Notes under the pieces: model-generated | Databases searched by the model: none | Told to the model about the DNA's origin: nothing | Seen by the model: only the letters and a program-made list of their open reading frames with translations | Part shown: positions 21,805 to 37,648 of the stretch, piece after piece | Layout: every line of letters begins with the position of its first letter | Numbering within the stretch: position 1 is the first letter of the stretch | Position numbers and translations under genes: made by a program | Assembly: GCA_001584585.1 (NCBI GenBank) | Contig: LSYV01000003.1 | Location: 4,584,423 to 4,634,696 of the forward strand | Direction: 5' to 3' | DNA length: 50,274 bases | Source of the DNA: Gonium pectorale | Lineage: Eukaryota; Chlorophyta; Chlorophyceae; Chlamydomonadales; Volvocaceae

Positions 21805-23446
21805 ATGCAGGCTTCCCTTCAATTGTCGCGGCGGGCCGTCTGTGTGCGCCGGTGTCAGGGCAACTCAATCAAGTAGGGTGCTGAATTCAGGAGTGCCACT
21901 GGTGCGTTTTGGGTCGGCGCTTCAACCGAACACTCGGTTTGGCGCAGGCCTTTCACGCCGAGCCGACCAACGCTCCACATCGTTAGGGCCACTCCTACCA
22001 CCGAGGTCGGTCAACCGCGGGTTCCTTGCTCTGTGCGCGCTGCCATGTGCGCCGAAGCAACGCACTGACGCGACGCGTGGCCCGTTCCAGGAGCCAAAGG
22101 TGGAGACGAAAACAGAGGCTGAAATTGCGACTGAGAAGTATGGCCTGGAGGCTGGGCTGCTCAAGGTGAGGGAACGGTGTGCTCATCCTGTACCCTGTCC
22201 CCTGGGTCCCCCGGCTCTTTGGGCTTCCGCGGCCTGCCATGCGATTGCCCCGCCCCACGGAGCCCTGGAATGTCACATGACTTGGCATGCTGCTTGCCAT
22301 GTCGCACCCCTGTGCCACTCACAGGCCCTGACTTCGAAGGATGGCAAGAAGAGCAGCACGGAGCAGGCGAAGCAGCTGCTGGCGCAATACGGCTCCGCGT
22401 ACCTAATCACCTCCATCTCCTTCGCCATCGTGTCCTTCGCGGCCTGCTACTTCGCCGTAGATTCAGGTCCGCTCGTTTGGGTCTTGAAGAGGCGGTGCGC
22501 AGCTGGAGGGGGGGCGCTGCTAGGGCACAAGCCCGGCCACAACGGATTGGCACGCGGGGACCGGAAGCCTCCTAAACTGTCACCGACTCATTTTGCAGGC
22601 GCGCTTTGCACTGGCGTGTTGTGAAACCCGCAAATTAGCTGTGTGTAGAGGCGCGCACACTGGCTGGTGCGTTCAGCAGCAGGCCCAGAGCAAGGCTCCA
22701 TCTGCAGCTGCTTGGCAGCCGCATTTCCCTGCGGTGGGGCAATGCGGTGGAGCACGACCGCCAATCCAACCCTCCACCGGTGCCCTGCCCCGACCCCGAC
22801 CCACAGGCGTGGACATGGCGGGGCTGCTGTCGCAGTTCGGGCTGCAGGTGTCGGACACCAGCGAGAAGGTACGCGACGGACCGGCGGCAACCTGGCTTGG
22901 GGAACGGCACCTTCGGATTGTGCTCCTGGATGGGTGATTCGCTGATCGAGCATGGACCGCGGGGAAGTAGGGTTGGCTGGCTGCCAGACTCGGTGGGCGG
23001 GGGCTGTTAATGCGGCCCCTGACCGGCTTTTCGCTGCTGAACTAGGGCTGATGTTCGGGAACTGCCGCCGGCGGCCGGACGGCTAGGACCCGAAGCTGAA
23101 ACCTTCACCATAACATTGCCGGCTACTGTCTAAACGCGCCTTTGCGCGTTACACCGTGGGTGCCGAACAGTCCTCATTTTCCGTAACTTGGAGGCTCAGC
23201 AAGTTGGCATGCCACCTCGTGCGCCATGCAGCAGTTTTTATTTCCACTCCCCTCCCGCCCAGCTTGCCCACGTGCCGAGTAACACCCCCCCCCCGCCTCG
23301 TGCGTCTTCAGGTCGGCACCTTCGCGCTGGCCTATGCGGCGCACAAGGCCCTATCGCCCGTGCGCTTCCCGCCCACGGTGGCGCTGACCCCCGTGGTGGC
23401 GAAGTACCTCGGCAAGAAAGGAGAGGGCGATGCGAATAACAACTGA
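21805..23446 (+). CDS. DUF1279/FAM210-like small organellar membrane protein
   Basis: Coding exons 22325-22466, 22807-22868 and 23312-23446 are firm. An exon ending at 22165 precedes them in phase, and the first exon is a model: ATG at 21805, donor after 21843, acceptor at 22090, giving about 150 residues. Residues 51-120 match the DUF1279 layout: a Lys/Gln helix, the block AQYGSAYLITSISFAIVS entering one membrane span (about 63-83), a Gly-rich turn, and a second hydrophobic stretch (FALAYAAHKAL) leading to PPTVALTPVVAKYLG. FAM210-type proteins are mitochondrial or plastid inner-membrane proteins of unclear biochemical role. The N-terminus (MQASLQLSRRAV) is basic and Ser-rich, consistent with organelle import. 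An alternative first intron (donor after 21841, acceptor near 21945) would give a longer presequence. The reading frame before 22091 has no ATG, so an upstream spliced start is required. Confidence 0.8.
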
Positions 23447-24084
23447 GGGGAATGATTCTGGGTCTTGTGGATTGGTTTGTCTCGGAAGCTAAGAGAGGGG
23501 CTTGAAAGGAGAGGAGGAGCGTGTGGAGTGCTTGTTTGGAGCGTAGTTGCAGGCTTTCTCCGGCCTGAAGTATGAAGTATGATGTAGTAAGCGAGGTTGG
23601 GTCGGGGATGAGGTCGTTGTCAGGTATGGGTGCGCAGAGAACATGCCCGCAAGCCATGACATTCCGCGGTTTTCAGGCCCAAGATGCGAGGTGGGGCTTG
23701 TCCGTCGATGAATGCACAAGCATGGCTGCTGTGTCATGGCTTATATTGAGTGTCTCGTCTGGATAGCGTGCCAGGTACTTAGTCTTTGGAGCAATTGCGT
23801 GCAGGTCGGTGTCGGGCAGAAGACATAATGTTTACCCTCCGGTTGATATTGAAGGCGTGAGTGCTGTATGTCGCCATCCACACGTCGCGAGTGCGCCAGT
23901 TTCGCGCGACCCTCGTACGACACTGTGTGGTCCTCTCATTGTGACGCAAGTGGCACCTCATAAGTCGGACCTCGCCGGGCATTGTTGCCGAATTGCTGCG
24001 TAGCTGCGTTATCGTTCTGTAATATTACTTGCTGCTGCTGAACAGTCTTCCAGCCCATACCCTACCGAGCAAGTGTATACCACA
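23447..24084 (+). other. 3'UTR of DUF1279 gene and promoter of FTSH gene
   Basis: This 638-base spacer separates two plus-strand genes. No coding sequence is seen. The only TGTAA (24018-24022) lies just 63 bases before the FTSH start codon, so either the two transcripts nearly touch or overlap, or the upstream gene uses another signal. Confidence 0.55.
24018..24022 (+). terminator. TGTAA, possible polyadenylation signal of DUF1279 gene
   Basis: This is the first TGTAA after the stop at 23446 and would give a ~570-base 3'UTR. Because it lies 63 bases before the next start codon, it may instead be an irrelevant pentamer in the FTSH 5'UTR. Confidence 0.3.
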
Positions 24085-28466
<4,382 letters not shown>

Positions 28467-30286
28467 AGCAGCGCGGAGGTTGCGTGCCAGGGCGACTTCT
28501 CGTGACGCTGCGGGACATGCGAGGGCATCGCGTCTGCAGGACCCTCGAGCGTGTCGTGCTGTCCCGTTGTCCGGCTCGTGACGTGGTCTATCAGCGGTTC
28601 AGCCCCGAGGATGGGGCGAAGGTGGCAGTGGGAACCGGCGCGGGCTAGGGCCGGTTGGGGCGTGGGTAGGGTACAAAGGGTCTGAGGTGTGGGCCCGGTC
28701 GAGAGCTTGTGTCCATTCAGCATTGTGTTGTGCAGTGGAGCAGGCGGAAGAGGCGAATGAGCGAGCTTGCTTGTATACGTATACGCAGCTGGGTGCATGC
28801 AGCGGGGTGCCGTCGTTTCTGAACGGGTGCGGAAACGCGCACGGAGCGTTCCCCTAATGCTGACGTGACTCTTTGCGCCTGTGGCCGGTTTTGTGGTTGC
28901 CGCGGCGCGGCGTGGGATTTCGGATCGATTGAGAGAAGTGAGCAGCGCATTGCCTGCTGACTGACGCCGTGCACAGCCTGCAGCGTGCGCGGAGAGCTTT
29001 GTTGTACGGTTATCTGTGTTGCGTCAAACCCCGGTTTTGGCTCCCGTGACGCGCATTCGGTGTTGTGGTTTTGCGTGTGTTGTGGTGGTGAGAGGTTGAG
29101 AGGAGTGAGGGCGCCGGACGCTCTGCTCCCAGGGCTTAGCGCCGGCTGCGGCGGACGTGGATCGGCACTGTGCATGCGGCGAGCCGGCCGCCGGGCGAAC
29201 CCAGTCCACGCTATGGGCTCGCCGTTGTAACAAATCATGTCGTGCGTGCCGACGAACAAAGCACCCGCAAGACGCTTGTGAGGAACTAAAGCTCCGTCGT
29301 GCGGCTCATCCCGTACGTAACGCCCGGGCTTGTCCTGCATGCGAGCTGATGTGCAAGGTGGGTCACCAAGCCCGCTATGCAGGTTGCAGCTAAGCGGGAC
29401 AGTTACCTTCACTTAAAGCGTTTCAGACGGCCATACGGAACGGCACGCAAGCAAAACCCATACTGCAGGGCATTTCGGCAGACTGCGGTTGTCATCCTAT
29501 GGGCCTGTAGGGCATTGCTTCTCGTTCGTCACATGAGAGGGGTCGAAGGGAGCCGGTCTGCCGCAATGGCGCTAGCCGACTGGTGTGCGCGCTGTGAGCG
29601 AGGCTTGCCCGTTTTGTCGCCATTTTGACCGGATGATGGGCTTACGGGTCGACGTGTCATGCCTAGTAGATACCGGTTGAGGGGCTGCGCTGGGCTGCAG
29701 GCCACGCGAGGCACTCGCGCCGTCGGGTGTGTATGACCGTAGAGGCACAGCTGTCTTTGCAACTGTGTACTTTTCAAGGTGGATACCCCTTCTCCCAAGT
29801 CCCAATCCCTTTCGGCGGCCCGCAATCCGACAAAGCTGCCCGGCGTGCCATGGCTCGCCGCAAGCACACTCTTACACTTACAAAAAAGAGAACCAGAAAC
29901 GGGGGAGGCACTGACTTACACTGTCTCAGCCATGCCCGCATGAGACAAACTGGCCGTGGACACAGCCGTGGTGATGCCAGAGCCTCCCAGAGCTTGCCCA
30001 GTACATCCAGCCGCCATACGCCCTCCGCGTAACACCCGGCAGGCGTTCCCCGGCAGCCGCGAGAACCTTGTGCCTCTTCCGAGTAACGCCGGGCATGCCC
30101 CGGGGCCCGGGTTGCCTGGTAAGTCCCGCACACCCGCAGCGGGCCGCACACGGTTAGTTCGTTGGGAATTCGTTAAAAGTACCAACCACCCTACTGACTT
30201 CTTTGGAGGATCGGAGCTCCACAGTCTGTCCAGCTTGCATTTCGTAGGTTGACCTTACAGGTTTTGTACGCCCGGACAAGCACACA
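28467..30286 (+). other. FTSH 3'UTR, spacer and ZDS promoter/5'UTR
   Basis: No supported coding exon lies in this 1.8-kb spacer. The FTSH 3'UTR probably ends near 29245, after TGTAA at 29226-29230 (about 770 bases). From there to 30286 lies spacer and the promoter plus 5'UTR of the desaturase gene. A cluster of TTACA pentamers at 29870-29925 would be polyadenylation signals on the minus strand, but no minus-strand gene could be found to use them. Confidence 0.55.
29226..29230 (+). terminator. Polyadenylation signal TGTAA (FTSH gene)
   Basis: This TGTAA follows the FTSH stop codon by about 760 bases, a usual 3'UTR length for highly expressed Chlamydomonas genes. Confidence 0.55.
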
Positions 30287-33200
30287 ATGCAGGTTCTCAG
30301 GGGGCAGCAGCTGCCCACCCGGCGCTGCGCGGGTGCCAATGCCATCCCGTTCAGCTCCGTCAAATCGAGCGCTGTGCGCAGCAGCAGGAATGCAGGTGCG
30401 TCGCGCGGGCCCCAGCCTCAGCACAGCACAGCCTCATAACCATGTGGGTCCGATAACGCTGCAGTGAAGCCTATGGCTGTTGCCGCTGCGCCTGCGAAGA
30501 AGCTCAAGGCGACGGATGTGAACGCTGTGGGCCTGAAGGACGTGCCGCTGCGGTCACTGTTCCCCGATGAGCCCAAGCCTGCCGCTCCGGTGAGCTCCAG
30601 GCATATTTACTTGCTCAATAAGGTGTTATATGAAATGCGAGGATAATTGACCGCAATTGGCTTGCAAAGCGCGAAGTGCGTCGGCTTGCATGCAGTGAAC
30701 AGTGGCTGGCGCTGGCTGCGGGAAGGAGTTTGGCGTTTGTCGTGCGAGGATTGCACAGGCGCAATTGGGCTTCCCGCTGGCTACGGGCCCCTGTCCCCCA
30801 GTTTGTCGGTTGGGCCACCCCGCGTGACCCCGCCTGCACGCATCCCCGACCCCTGCGCAGGGCGCCCCCAAACTGAAGGTGGCCATTGTGGGCGGTGGCC
30901 TGGCCGGCCTGTCCACTGCCGTGGAGCTGCTGGACCAGGGGTGAGCCAGTGTGGCGGTTCTCGTCCCGGGCAGCGTGTGGGCGTGCGGTGATGGTGGTGT
31001 TGGTGGCACAGACGCGTGGGCAGTAGCTTGAAAGAACCGGAAGAACTCACCCCCAGAAGGGCATGACGCATGTACGGGAGGGCCCTGGTGTCCAGACGAG
31101 GCGCCGGTGGCGGCAGCCGCACCCCAGCCGGCGCCGTCACGGCCCGGCCGCCATCGGTCTTGCCGGTCTCTCGTGGCGGCGGGTAGCCTGTCTGCCGCTG
31201 GCTGCCGGCAGCGACTCAACTCGCGACGTGCAGCACAGCCTGCAGCGTAGCGCCTACGCTAAGGGGTTACGCTATTCGAGCGCGAGAGGGGACATTACTC
31301 AATTCGACCCGGGGAGGGGGGCCGCTGGCGGTGTCGGGTTGGCCAGTTGTGTGAACGCCGTTCAGCTGTTTCAGCTGTCCCAGCTGTCCAATGGCGCTTG
31401 CTGTAGCTGCTGCGGGGCAGCGGCCGCAGGGTCCGGCCGACCTCTGTACACACCACCACCACCACCACCATCGGCGGCAGCGGCGGCGGCGGCGCGGAGC
31501 CGCACCCGGCAGCTGGGCGGCTGCGCTCGGGGCTGGCTGTGCTGGGCGGGCGGCGGGCGGGGCGCCGCGTAGGGGCCGTGCCTGCTGGCCTTGTCGGGCG
31601 CTGGTGGGACGGGGTCGCAGCGCACTGGGCGCCCGTGTGCCCGGTGCCCTGTGCTCCGCTGCCGCGGGCTCGTTTTTACGGGCCCTGGCGCTTGAGGCGA
31701 TGGTGGGTCTGGTCTGGTCGGTCATAGCCGCAAAGGGCCTCCCAGCAGCTATGGATGCGGGGCCGCCGTCGTCGAGCCGGCTGGCTGGCTGCCTGCCTCC
31801 GCTGTCCCGACTCCTCCCCGCGCCGTCCTTGCCCGGCTGCCGCCCCCGCCCCCGCCCTGCAGCTACGATGTAGATATCTACGAGGGCCGCCAGTGGATTG
31901 GCGGCAAGGTGGCCTCCTTTGTGGACAAGGACGGGAACCACATCGAGGTACGGGGGCAGCGCGGCGGGGAGGGCGTGGGCTCTGGGACTGCAGCGAGGAC
32001 AGAGTCTGGGTGGAGAGGCCTTGGTAGAGGCCTGGGAGGGGCCTGAGTACAGGCTTGGACGACCGTCAATCACTATGAGGGATGTGTTGTGGGTAGTGGT
32101 GTGGGCATGTGAGGCTTTACGTGTGTTACGTCATGCGAATGTGCGTGCGTGTGGACAGGCTGCAAACAGGCTGCAAACAGACGAGCGAGGCTTTACGTGT
32201 GTGTTGAAAAGGAAAACGCATACGACGAGCGTAAGCGCGAAAGTGATGGCGTCGGTGTAGGTTTACGTGTGTGTGTATGTGTATGTGTGTGTGTTGGGGG
32301 GAGAGCGTGTTGGATGTTAGGACCGCGGGCACTGGACCGCCGGGCGGCCGGTGCGTACCGCGGGTCCGCGCGGTGCGGCGAGCAGGGGAGGGTGTGGCAG
32401 AGCGGCGCAGCGCAGTGGATGCGCCACAGGGCAGACGCGGTGTGCGGTGTGCGGGGGGGGGCTGGGGGTCTTGAGGTTTCCGCTTCTCCGCTCCGGGGAA
32501 GACCTGCCTGCCAAGCTTCCCCCGCCCTCCACGGACTGAGTTTCTCCGCCCTCGCCCCACTGCCCCCCTGTCCCCCTCCCCCTGGCAGATGGGTCTGCAC
32601 GTGTTCTTCGGCTGCTACTTCAACCTGTTCCGCCTGATGGCCAAGTGCGGGGTGCTGGAGAACCTGCTGCTCAAGGTGGGGGGAGGGGGCGGGGCGGGGC
32701 GGGGAGGGAGCAGGCGGTGGAGCGGGTAGGGGGCTTGGGCGGTTGTTACCGCGGCCGGACGGGGGCTGGCGGGAAGGGGCTGAGTGGGGAGGGAAGGTTG
32801 GCGTGCCGGGCGCTAAGCCGGGTGCCCGGCGGGGGTGGGGGCGGGGCGGTGGATGGACGCGCCGTCGCCAGTGCGCGCCGTCGCCAGTGCCGGACTTTGA
32901 CCACTGAGGGGCACGATGCCAGCGGCGCTGGGGTGCTGCGCGGGTGGGGTGGGGTGCGTATCGGGCTAGCGGTTGCCATGGAGCTCCTCGCTTGGGGCCC
33001 GCTCATGCGCATCCCGGCCATCCTCCCGCCCCGCCCCGCACATGCCAAACCCACCCACGCCTCCCTACCGCCCTCCTCGCCTTCCCCCCCTCCCCAGGAG
33101 CACACCCACACGTTCTGCAACAACGATGGTGACGTGCGCGAGCTGGACTTCCGCTTCTTCATCAACGGAATGAAGGTCGGGGCGCCGTTCCACGGTAAGC

Positions 33201-36200
33201 AGCAGCGGCCGGCGGGGGGGGGCGGTGTGAAGAGGAAAAGGGGCGGGCGGGCGGGCGGGCGGGCGGGCGGGAGCGCAAGCGGCCGCAGCACGCGCGCGCA
33301 CCCACCCTGGTGGAGGTGCGGTATCTGCCACGAATGCCGAGCTCTGATCGGCCCTCACGATGCAGCCCCCTCCCCACCCAAATGGGCGGGACATGTATGC
33401 GCCCCATGGCTTCTCTAGTGAGAATGCCTTCCAACCCTCTAGCCCCCTCCCCACCCCGCCAGCCTTTACGCGGCACCCGTATCCCCGCCACCCCCCGCCG
33501 ACCGGCCCCTCTCATCCCCTCCCAGCCCTTCCGTGGCGGGCGAGGCATGCGGCCCCTCCACTCTTTAGGACTGGGCCCTTTCCCGGGTTGCGCTGGGTTC
33601 TCCCTGCTTTCGGGTCGGGTGTTTTTCGGGCAGAAGGGCTGGGTGGGCACCAGGCTTAGGCAACCAGTCAGCCAAGGATGGGCCAATTTGGGCCACTAAC
33701 CCCGTTGCAAAACCCCGACCATGGTAGTACATAAATGTGACGGACCACCGGGAGATGCAATGTTGGGACCCCATCCCGACCCCTCCCTTCCACCCTCAGC
33801 GCTTAGCCTCTCGCTGTTTCGACGGTCGCGGGAGAGGAATGCGCCCCTGGGCTTGACTACTGAGAATTCCTTCCAAAACCACTGTCACCCACCCCCCGCC
33901 CTTACCCCGCGCCCTCTCTCCCGCCAGGCCTGAAGGCCTTCTTCACCACCCCCCAGCTGGAGCCGCTGGACAAGGTGGCCAACAGCCTGGCGCTGGGCAC
34001 CTCGCCCATCGTCCGGGCGCTGATCGACCCCGAGGGCGGCATGCAGGACATCCGCAACCTGGACGGCATCTCGTTCACGGAGTGGTTCACCAGCCACGGC
34101 GGCAGCATGAACTCCATCAAGCGGATGTGGGACCCCATCGGTGAGGGGGGGCGGGGGGGGAAGGGAGGGGAGAGGGGAGGGGTACCTCGGGCCGCACGGA
34201 CGGGGCGGGGAGGGAGCGAGGGAGGGAAGGGGGAATGACGGTAGGCCATCCTTGCCCTCTCGATCTGACACCCCATGCGCAGCTCCCGCCCCGTCCCTCC
34301 CCTCCCTGCTTCCACGCTCCGCACGTCGCCTCTCCCCGCAGCCCAGCCTCCCAGCCAAACAGCTGGGGAGAGCAGCCCCTCCCTGCCGCCCCCTTGTCCC
34401 CTCCCCGTCCCCCCTTCTCCGAGCGAACGCTGCTATCCAACCAGCCTCCCCCAACCTTACGCCCCACCTTACCCCCCTTCCCCTCATCCCCCCGCCCCCC
34501 TGCACAGCCTACGCGCTGGGCTTCTTGGACTGCGACCACATCTCGGCTCGGTGTATGCTCACGATCTTCCAATTCTTCGCCACCAAGACCGACGCCTCGG
34601 TGCTGCGCATGCTTAACGGCTCGCCGGCGGAGCGGCTCATCAAGCCCATCGCCGACTATGTGACCGCCAAGGGCGGCCGCATCCACACGCGCGCGGGCTG
34701 CAAGTGCGTGTGGGCTGAGCGGCCAACGTGTATGTGTGTGTGGCGGGAGGCGGGGGCCGGGCGCGCCGAAGACGGCTAGGGGCCCCACGGGCAACCAGCC
34801 CTCACCGCGCCCCACCCTCCGGTATGTGACCCCTTGCCGGGGCCCGCTCTGGAGGGTTGCCGCTGCCTGCACCCCGGCACCCTGGCACCCCGGCATCCCG
34901 GGCCACGGGAAAACCCCGGCGGCCCGCGCCCGGCGGCCCAGCTATGTGTGTGTGTGTGCGTTATGTTACATCCGCCTAAAGGCGGGTGTCCTCTCTTCTG
35001 AAACTTCGAAGCTAACCCCTCAACGCCCCGCCGCGCGCCCTGCTCGCTCCATACCGGTGTGCTGTTGTATGCGTGACAGAGCCCTAATTACGTGTCTAGT
35101 AAGAGACAGTGAGCAAAGGCATGGGTGCACCAGTGTGTCCTATGCGCGTGACGGCGTCATGGCTTGAACAGTTCAGAGCTCCTTGTGTGTTGAAAAGGAA
35201 ACGCATACGACGAGCGTAAGCGTGTGTGTGTGCCCCCGTGTGCGTATGCGTATGCATGGTGCCAGCTCGCCTTTCACTGGTGCCCCCTCCCGCCCGCCCC
35301 TCCTAACCCGCCTCAACCCCGCCACCCGCCACCCTGCCCCCCCCCCGCGCAGGGAGGTGCTCTACGAGACGGCCGCCGACGGCACCACTCGCGTGACGGG
35401 CCTCCGCATCGGCTCTGCGGGCCGCGAGCAGGTGGCCACCGCTGACGTGTACGTGGCGGCGCTGGACGTGCCGGGCATCAAGAAGCTGCTGCCGGCCGCC
35501 TGGCGGTCGCACCAGCAGTTTAACTATATCTACAAGCTGGTCGGCGTGCCGGTGATCACCGTGCAGCTGCGGTATGACGGCTGGGTCACGGAGATGAAGG
35601 TGAGGCGGGGCCGGGGCGGCTGGGGAGGTGGGGTGGGGGTGTTGCTGGGTTGGGGATGGAGGAGGGGTGGGATGGGAGAGAGTAGGGTCGGGGGGAGGGG
35701 GGAGGGGNGGGGCGCGGGAGGGGGGGTAGGGGGAGGGAAGGGGTACGGGGGTAGGGGGGTAGGGAGGGCGACGGGACGTAGGCGGGTGGGTTNNNNNNNN
35801 NNNNNNNNNNNNGGGAGGCGCGCGGGGAGGGGGGGTAGAGAAGGGGGTTCGGGGGAGGGGATGGCCGAGGATGCGGGTGTTTGATTTAACGGCATCCAGC
35901 AGCGGTTTCATGTTGGGCGGCCTGGGCGATCCTTCGCGTTGTCACCGCCGGCTCGCGAGGTGTGTGTGTCATGGTGGGTTCCGCGGCGACTGGGTGGGAG
36001 AGGGCGTGAGAAGGTGGGGATACGGCACGGCTCGTTAGGGCGCGTACCGGTAGAGGTGCTGCTGCTGCAAGCTGCCGCCCTCCCACCACCCACACACACC
36101 ACCCACCACCTGGAAGTGGGGAACAAATCTGCGTTCCAGCCTTCCGCGGGCCGGCCCGGGATGTGCACGGGGACCCCTGGCGAGGACGCATGGGGGGGAG

Positions 36201-37648
36201 CATGGCCTGGGAGGGCTCCACGGCCTCCGCGACGTCCCAAACGGGCGATCCGACCCCTCCTCCACTCTCCATCCCTTACCCGGCCTCTCATCCCCCTCCC
36301 TCCCCTCCCCTCGGCAGGACGCGTCCCGCGTGCGCGACCTGCGCTCCCCCGCTGGCCTGGATAACCTCCTCTACTCGGCCGACACGTACTTTTCGTGCTT
36401 TGCCGACCTGGCGCTGACCAGCCCCGTGGAGTACTTCAAGGAGGGGCAGGGCAGCCTGATGCAGGTGGGGAGGGGAGACGGGGGAGAGGGGAGGAGGTAA
36501 TAGTGAGATGAGGAGGGGAGGGAGGTCCAGGACGGTCTGAAAGGCTGAAGGCGCCCGATGTAGCGAAGAGCTGGAGCGAGTGCTTTCGTACCAGCCACGT
36601 CAGGGCGGCTGGGCTTGCCTAGACGTGAGGTCGCCTCCTCCGATGTTGCCTTCGTTCCCTCCCCACGATCCCCGCCTCTCTCTGTTCCCCTCTGTCTGTC
36701 TCTCCCCCCCCCCGGCCAGTGCGTCATCACGCCCGCGGCGCCCTACATGCCCTGGACCAACGAGGCCATCGCCGCCGAGACCGACAAGCAGGTGCGCAGC
36801 CAGCCCAGCGGCCCCGCCCCCGCCCCGCCCCGGTTCTGCCGCACATCAAGACACGGCGGACCCCGCCCCGCCCCGCAAACACACTTAAAACCAACTGCAC
36901 CTTATTTGCCTCTGGCGCGGAGTGCTTGTCTGCCTCTTCCCTAGGAGAGGCATCTGAGGGCTTGTTTCGTGCCCCTTTCTGCCCCCAACCTCCTTCTCCC
37001 GCCCGCCCGCCCGCCCGCCCGCAGGTGCGGCAGCTGTTCCCCAGCGCCCGCGGCCTCAAATGCACCTGGCACTCGATCGTCAAGATCGGGCAGTCGCTGT
37101 ACGAGGAGGCCCCGGGCATGGACGTGTACCGGCCCGACCAGAAGACGCCCGTCCCCAACTTCTTCCTGGCCGGCTCCTACACCAAGCAGGTCGGCCGGCG
37201 ACCGGGGTAGAGGACATGCAATGGGCGTGTAGGGAGCGTGCGGGCTAGAGGGGGTCAACGTATCGCTGGGAGCGCAGTGGTCTCTGGGAAGCGATGCCGG
37301 CGCGGCGAGGATCGCGCACGGCGTGGAAGGGCAGGGCAGGGCTGTTGCCGGAGCCGCCGGCAGGCGTTGCCCCTGGCCCCGGCCCCGCACCGGCGCACGG
37401 CGCGGCTTGGGCCCGTCCCTCGGCGCCTGACCCAGCGCCCCTCGCCCTCGCCCGCACGACCCTACTCACGCTTCCTGCACCTGTCCCGACCCCTGCCCCT
37501 GCCCCTCCCTCCTCAGGACTACATTGACTCGATGGAGGGCGCCACGCTGTCGGGCCGCCAGTGCGCCTACAGCATCCTGGAGGCGGCGCCCGGCCTGGCG
37601 AAGGCGGCGGCGGCAGGGAAGCGCGTGCCCGCCGGCGCCGCCGCGTGA
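30287..37648 (+). CDS. ZDS1: Zeta-carotene desaturase, chloroplast
   Basis: Exons: 30287-30395, 30465-30589, 30861-30940, 31863-31947, 32589-32675, 33098-33194, 33928-34140, 34508-34703, 35353-35599, 36318-36464, 36720-36791, 37025-37189, 37517-37648; all phases agree, giving 584 residues. The enzyme converts zeta-carotene through neurosporene to lycopene (poly-cis forms), using FAD and passing electrons to plastoquinone. Basic Ser/Ala-rich residues 1-45 form a plastid transit peptide ([13 protein letters not shown]). The FAD-binding motif is [21 protein letters not shown] (about 85-105). Diagnostic ZDS blocks are [49 protein letters not shown], and [20 protein letters not shown] at the C-terminus. 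These separate it from the related phytoene desaturase. Relative to land-plant ZDS as I recall it, a few residues (FINGMK region) are inserted before the VGAPFHG block. It lies downstream of FTSH on the same strand. Confidence 0.96.
31450..31494. repeat. CAC and GGC trinucleotide runs
   Basis: Seven CAC units are followed directly by a GGC-rich run in the third intron of the ZDS gene. The open frames across it are intronic and not coding. Confidence 0.8.
32198..32236 (+). repeat. Dispersed intronic repeat, copy 1
   Basis: A ~39-base block with core GCATACGACGAGCGTAAGCG recurs, almost unchanged, at 35184-35222 in another ZDS intron. It is preceded by TG-rich sequence, as is the second copy, and a TG microsatellite follows it at about 32260-32296. 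Confidence 0.85.
33241..33271. repeat. GGGC tetranucleotide microsatellite
   Basis: More than seven GGGC units lie in the sixth ZDS intron, 47 bases past the donor. Confidence 0.85.
33399..33880 (+). repeat. Degenerate duplicated ~40-bp block in ZDS intron 6
   Basis: A block at 33399-33437 beginning GCGCCCC and containing GAGAATGCCTTCCAA recurs at 33841-33880 with GAGAATTCCTTCCAA. Identity is about 75 percent by eye. Both copies are followed by C-rich sequence like that preceding a splice acceptor, which suggests part of the intron end was duplicated. Confidence 0.55.
35184..35222 (+). repeat. Dispersed intronic repeat, copy 2
   Basis: This is the near-identical partner of 32198-32236, lying in the eighth ZDS intron; it has one A fewer in the AAAA run. 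It too is followed by TG-rich sequence. Confidence 0.85.
35708..35812. other. Assembly gap (20 N) plus one ambiguous base
   Basis: A single N at 35708 and a run of 20 N at 35793-35812 fall within an extremely G-rich part of the ninth ZDS intron (about 35600-35870). The purine-rich strand probably defeated sequencing. No coding exon is affected. Confidence 0.97.
36999..37022. repeat. CCCG tetranucleotide run at a splice acceptor
   Basis: Six CCCG-type units form the pyrimidine-rich tract directly in front of the acceptor at 37023-37024 of the ZDS gene. Confidence 0.8.
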
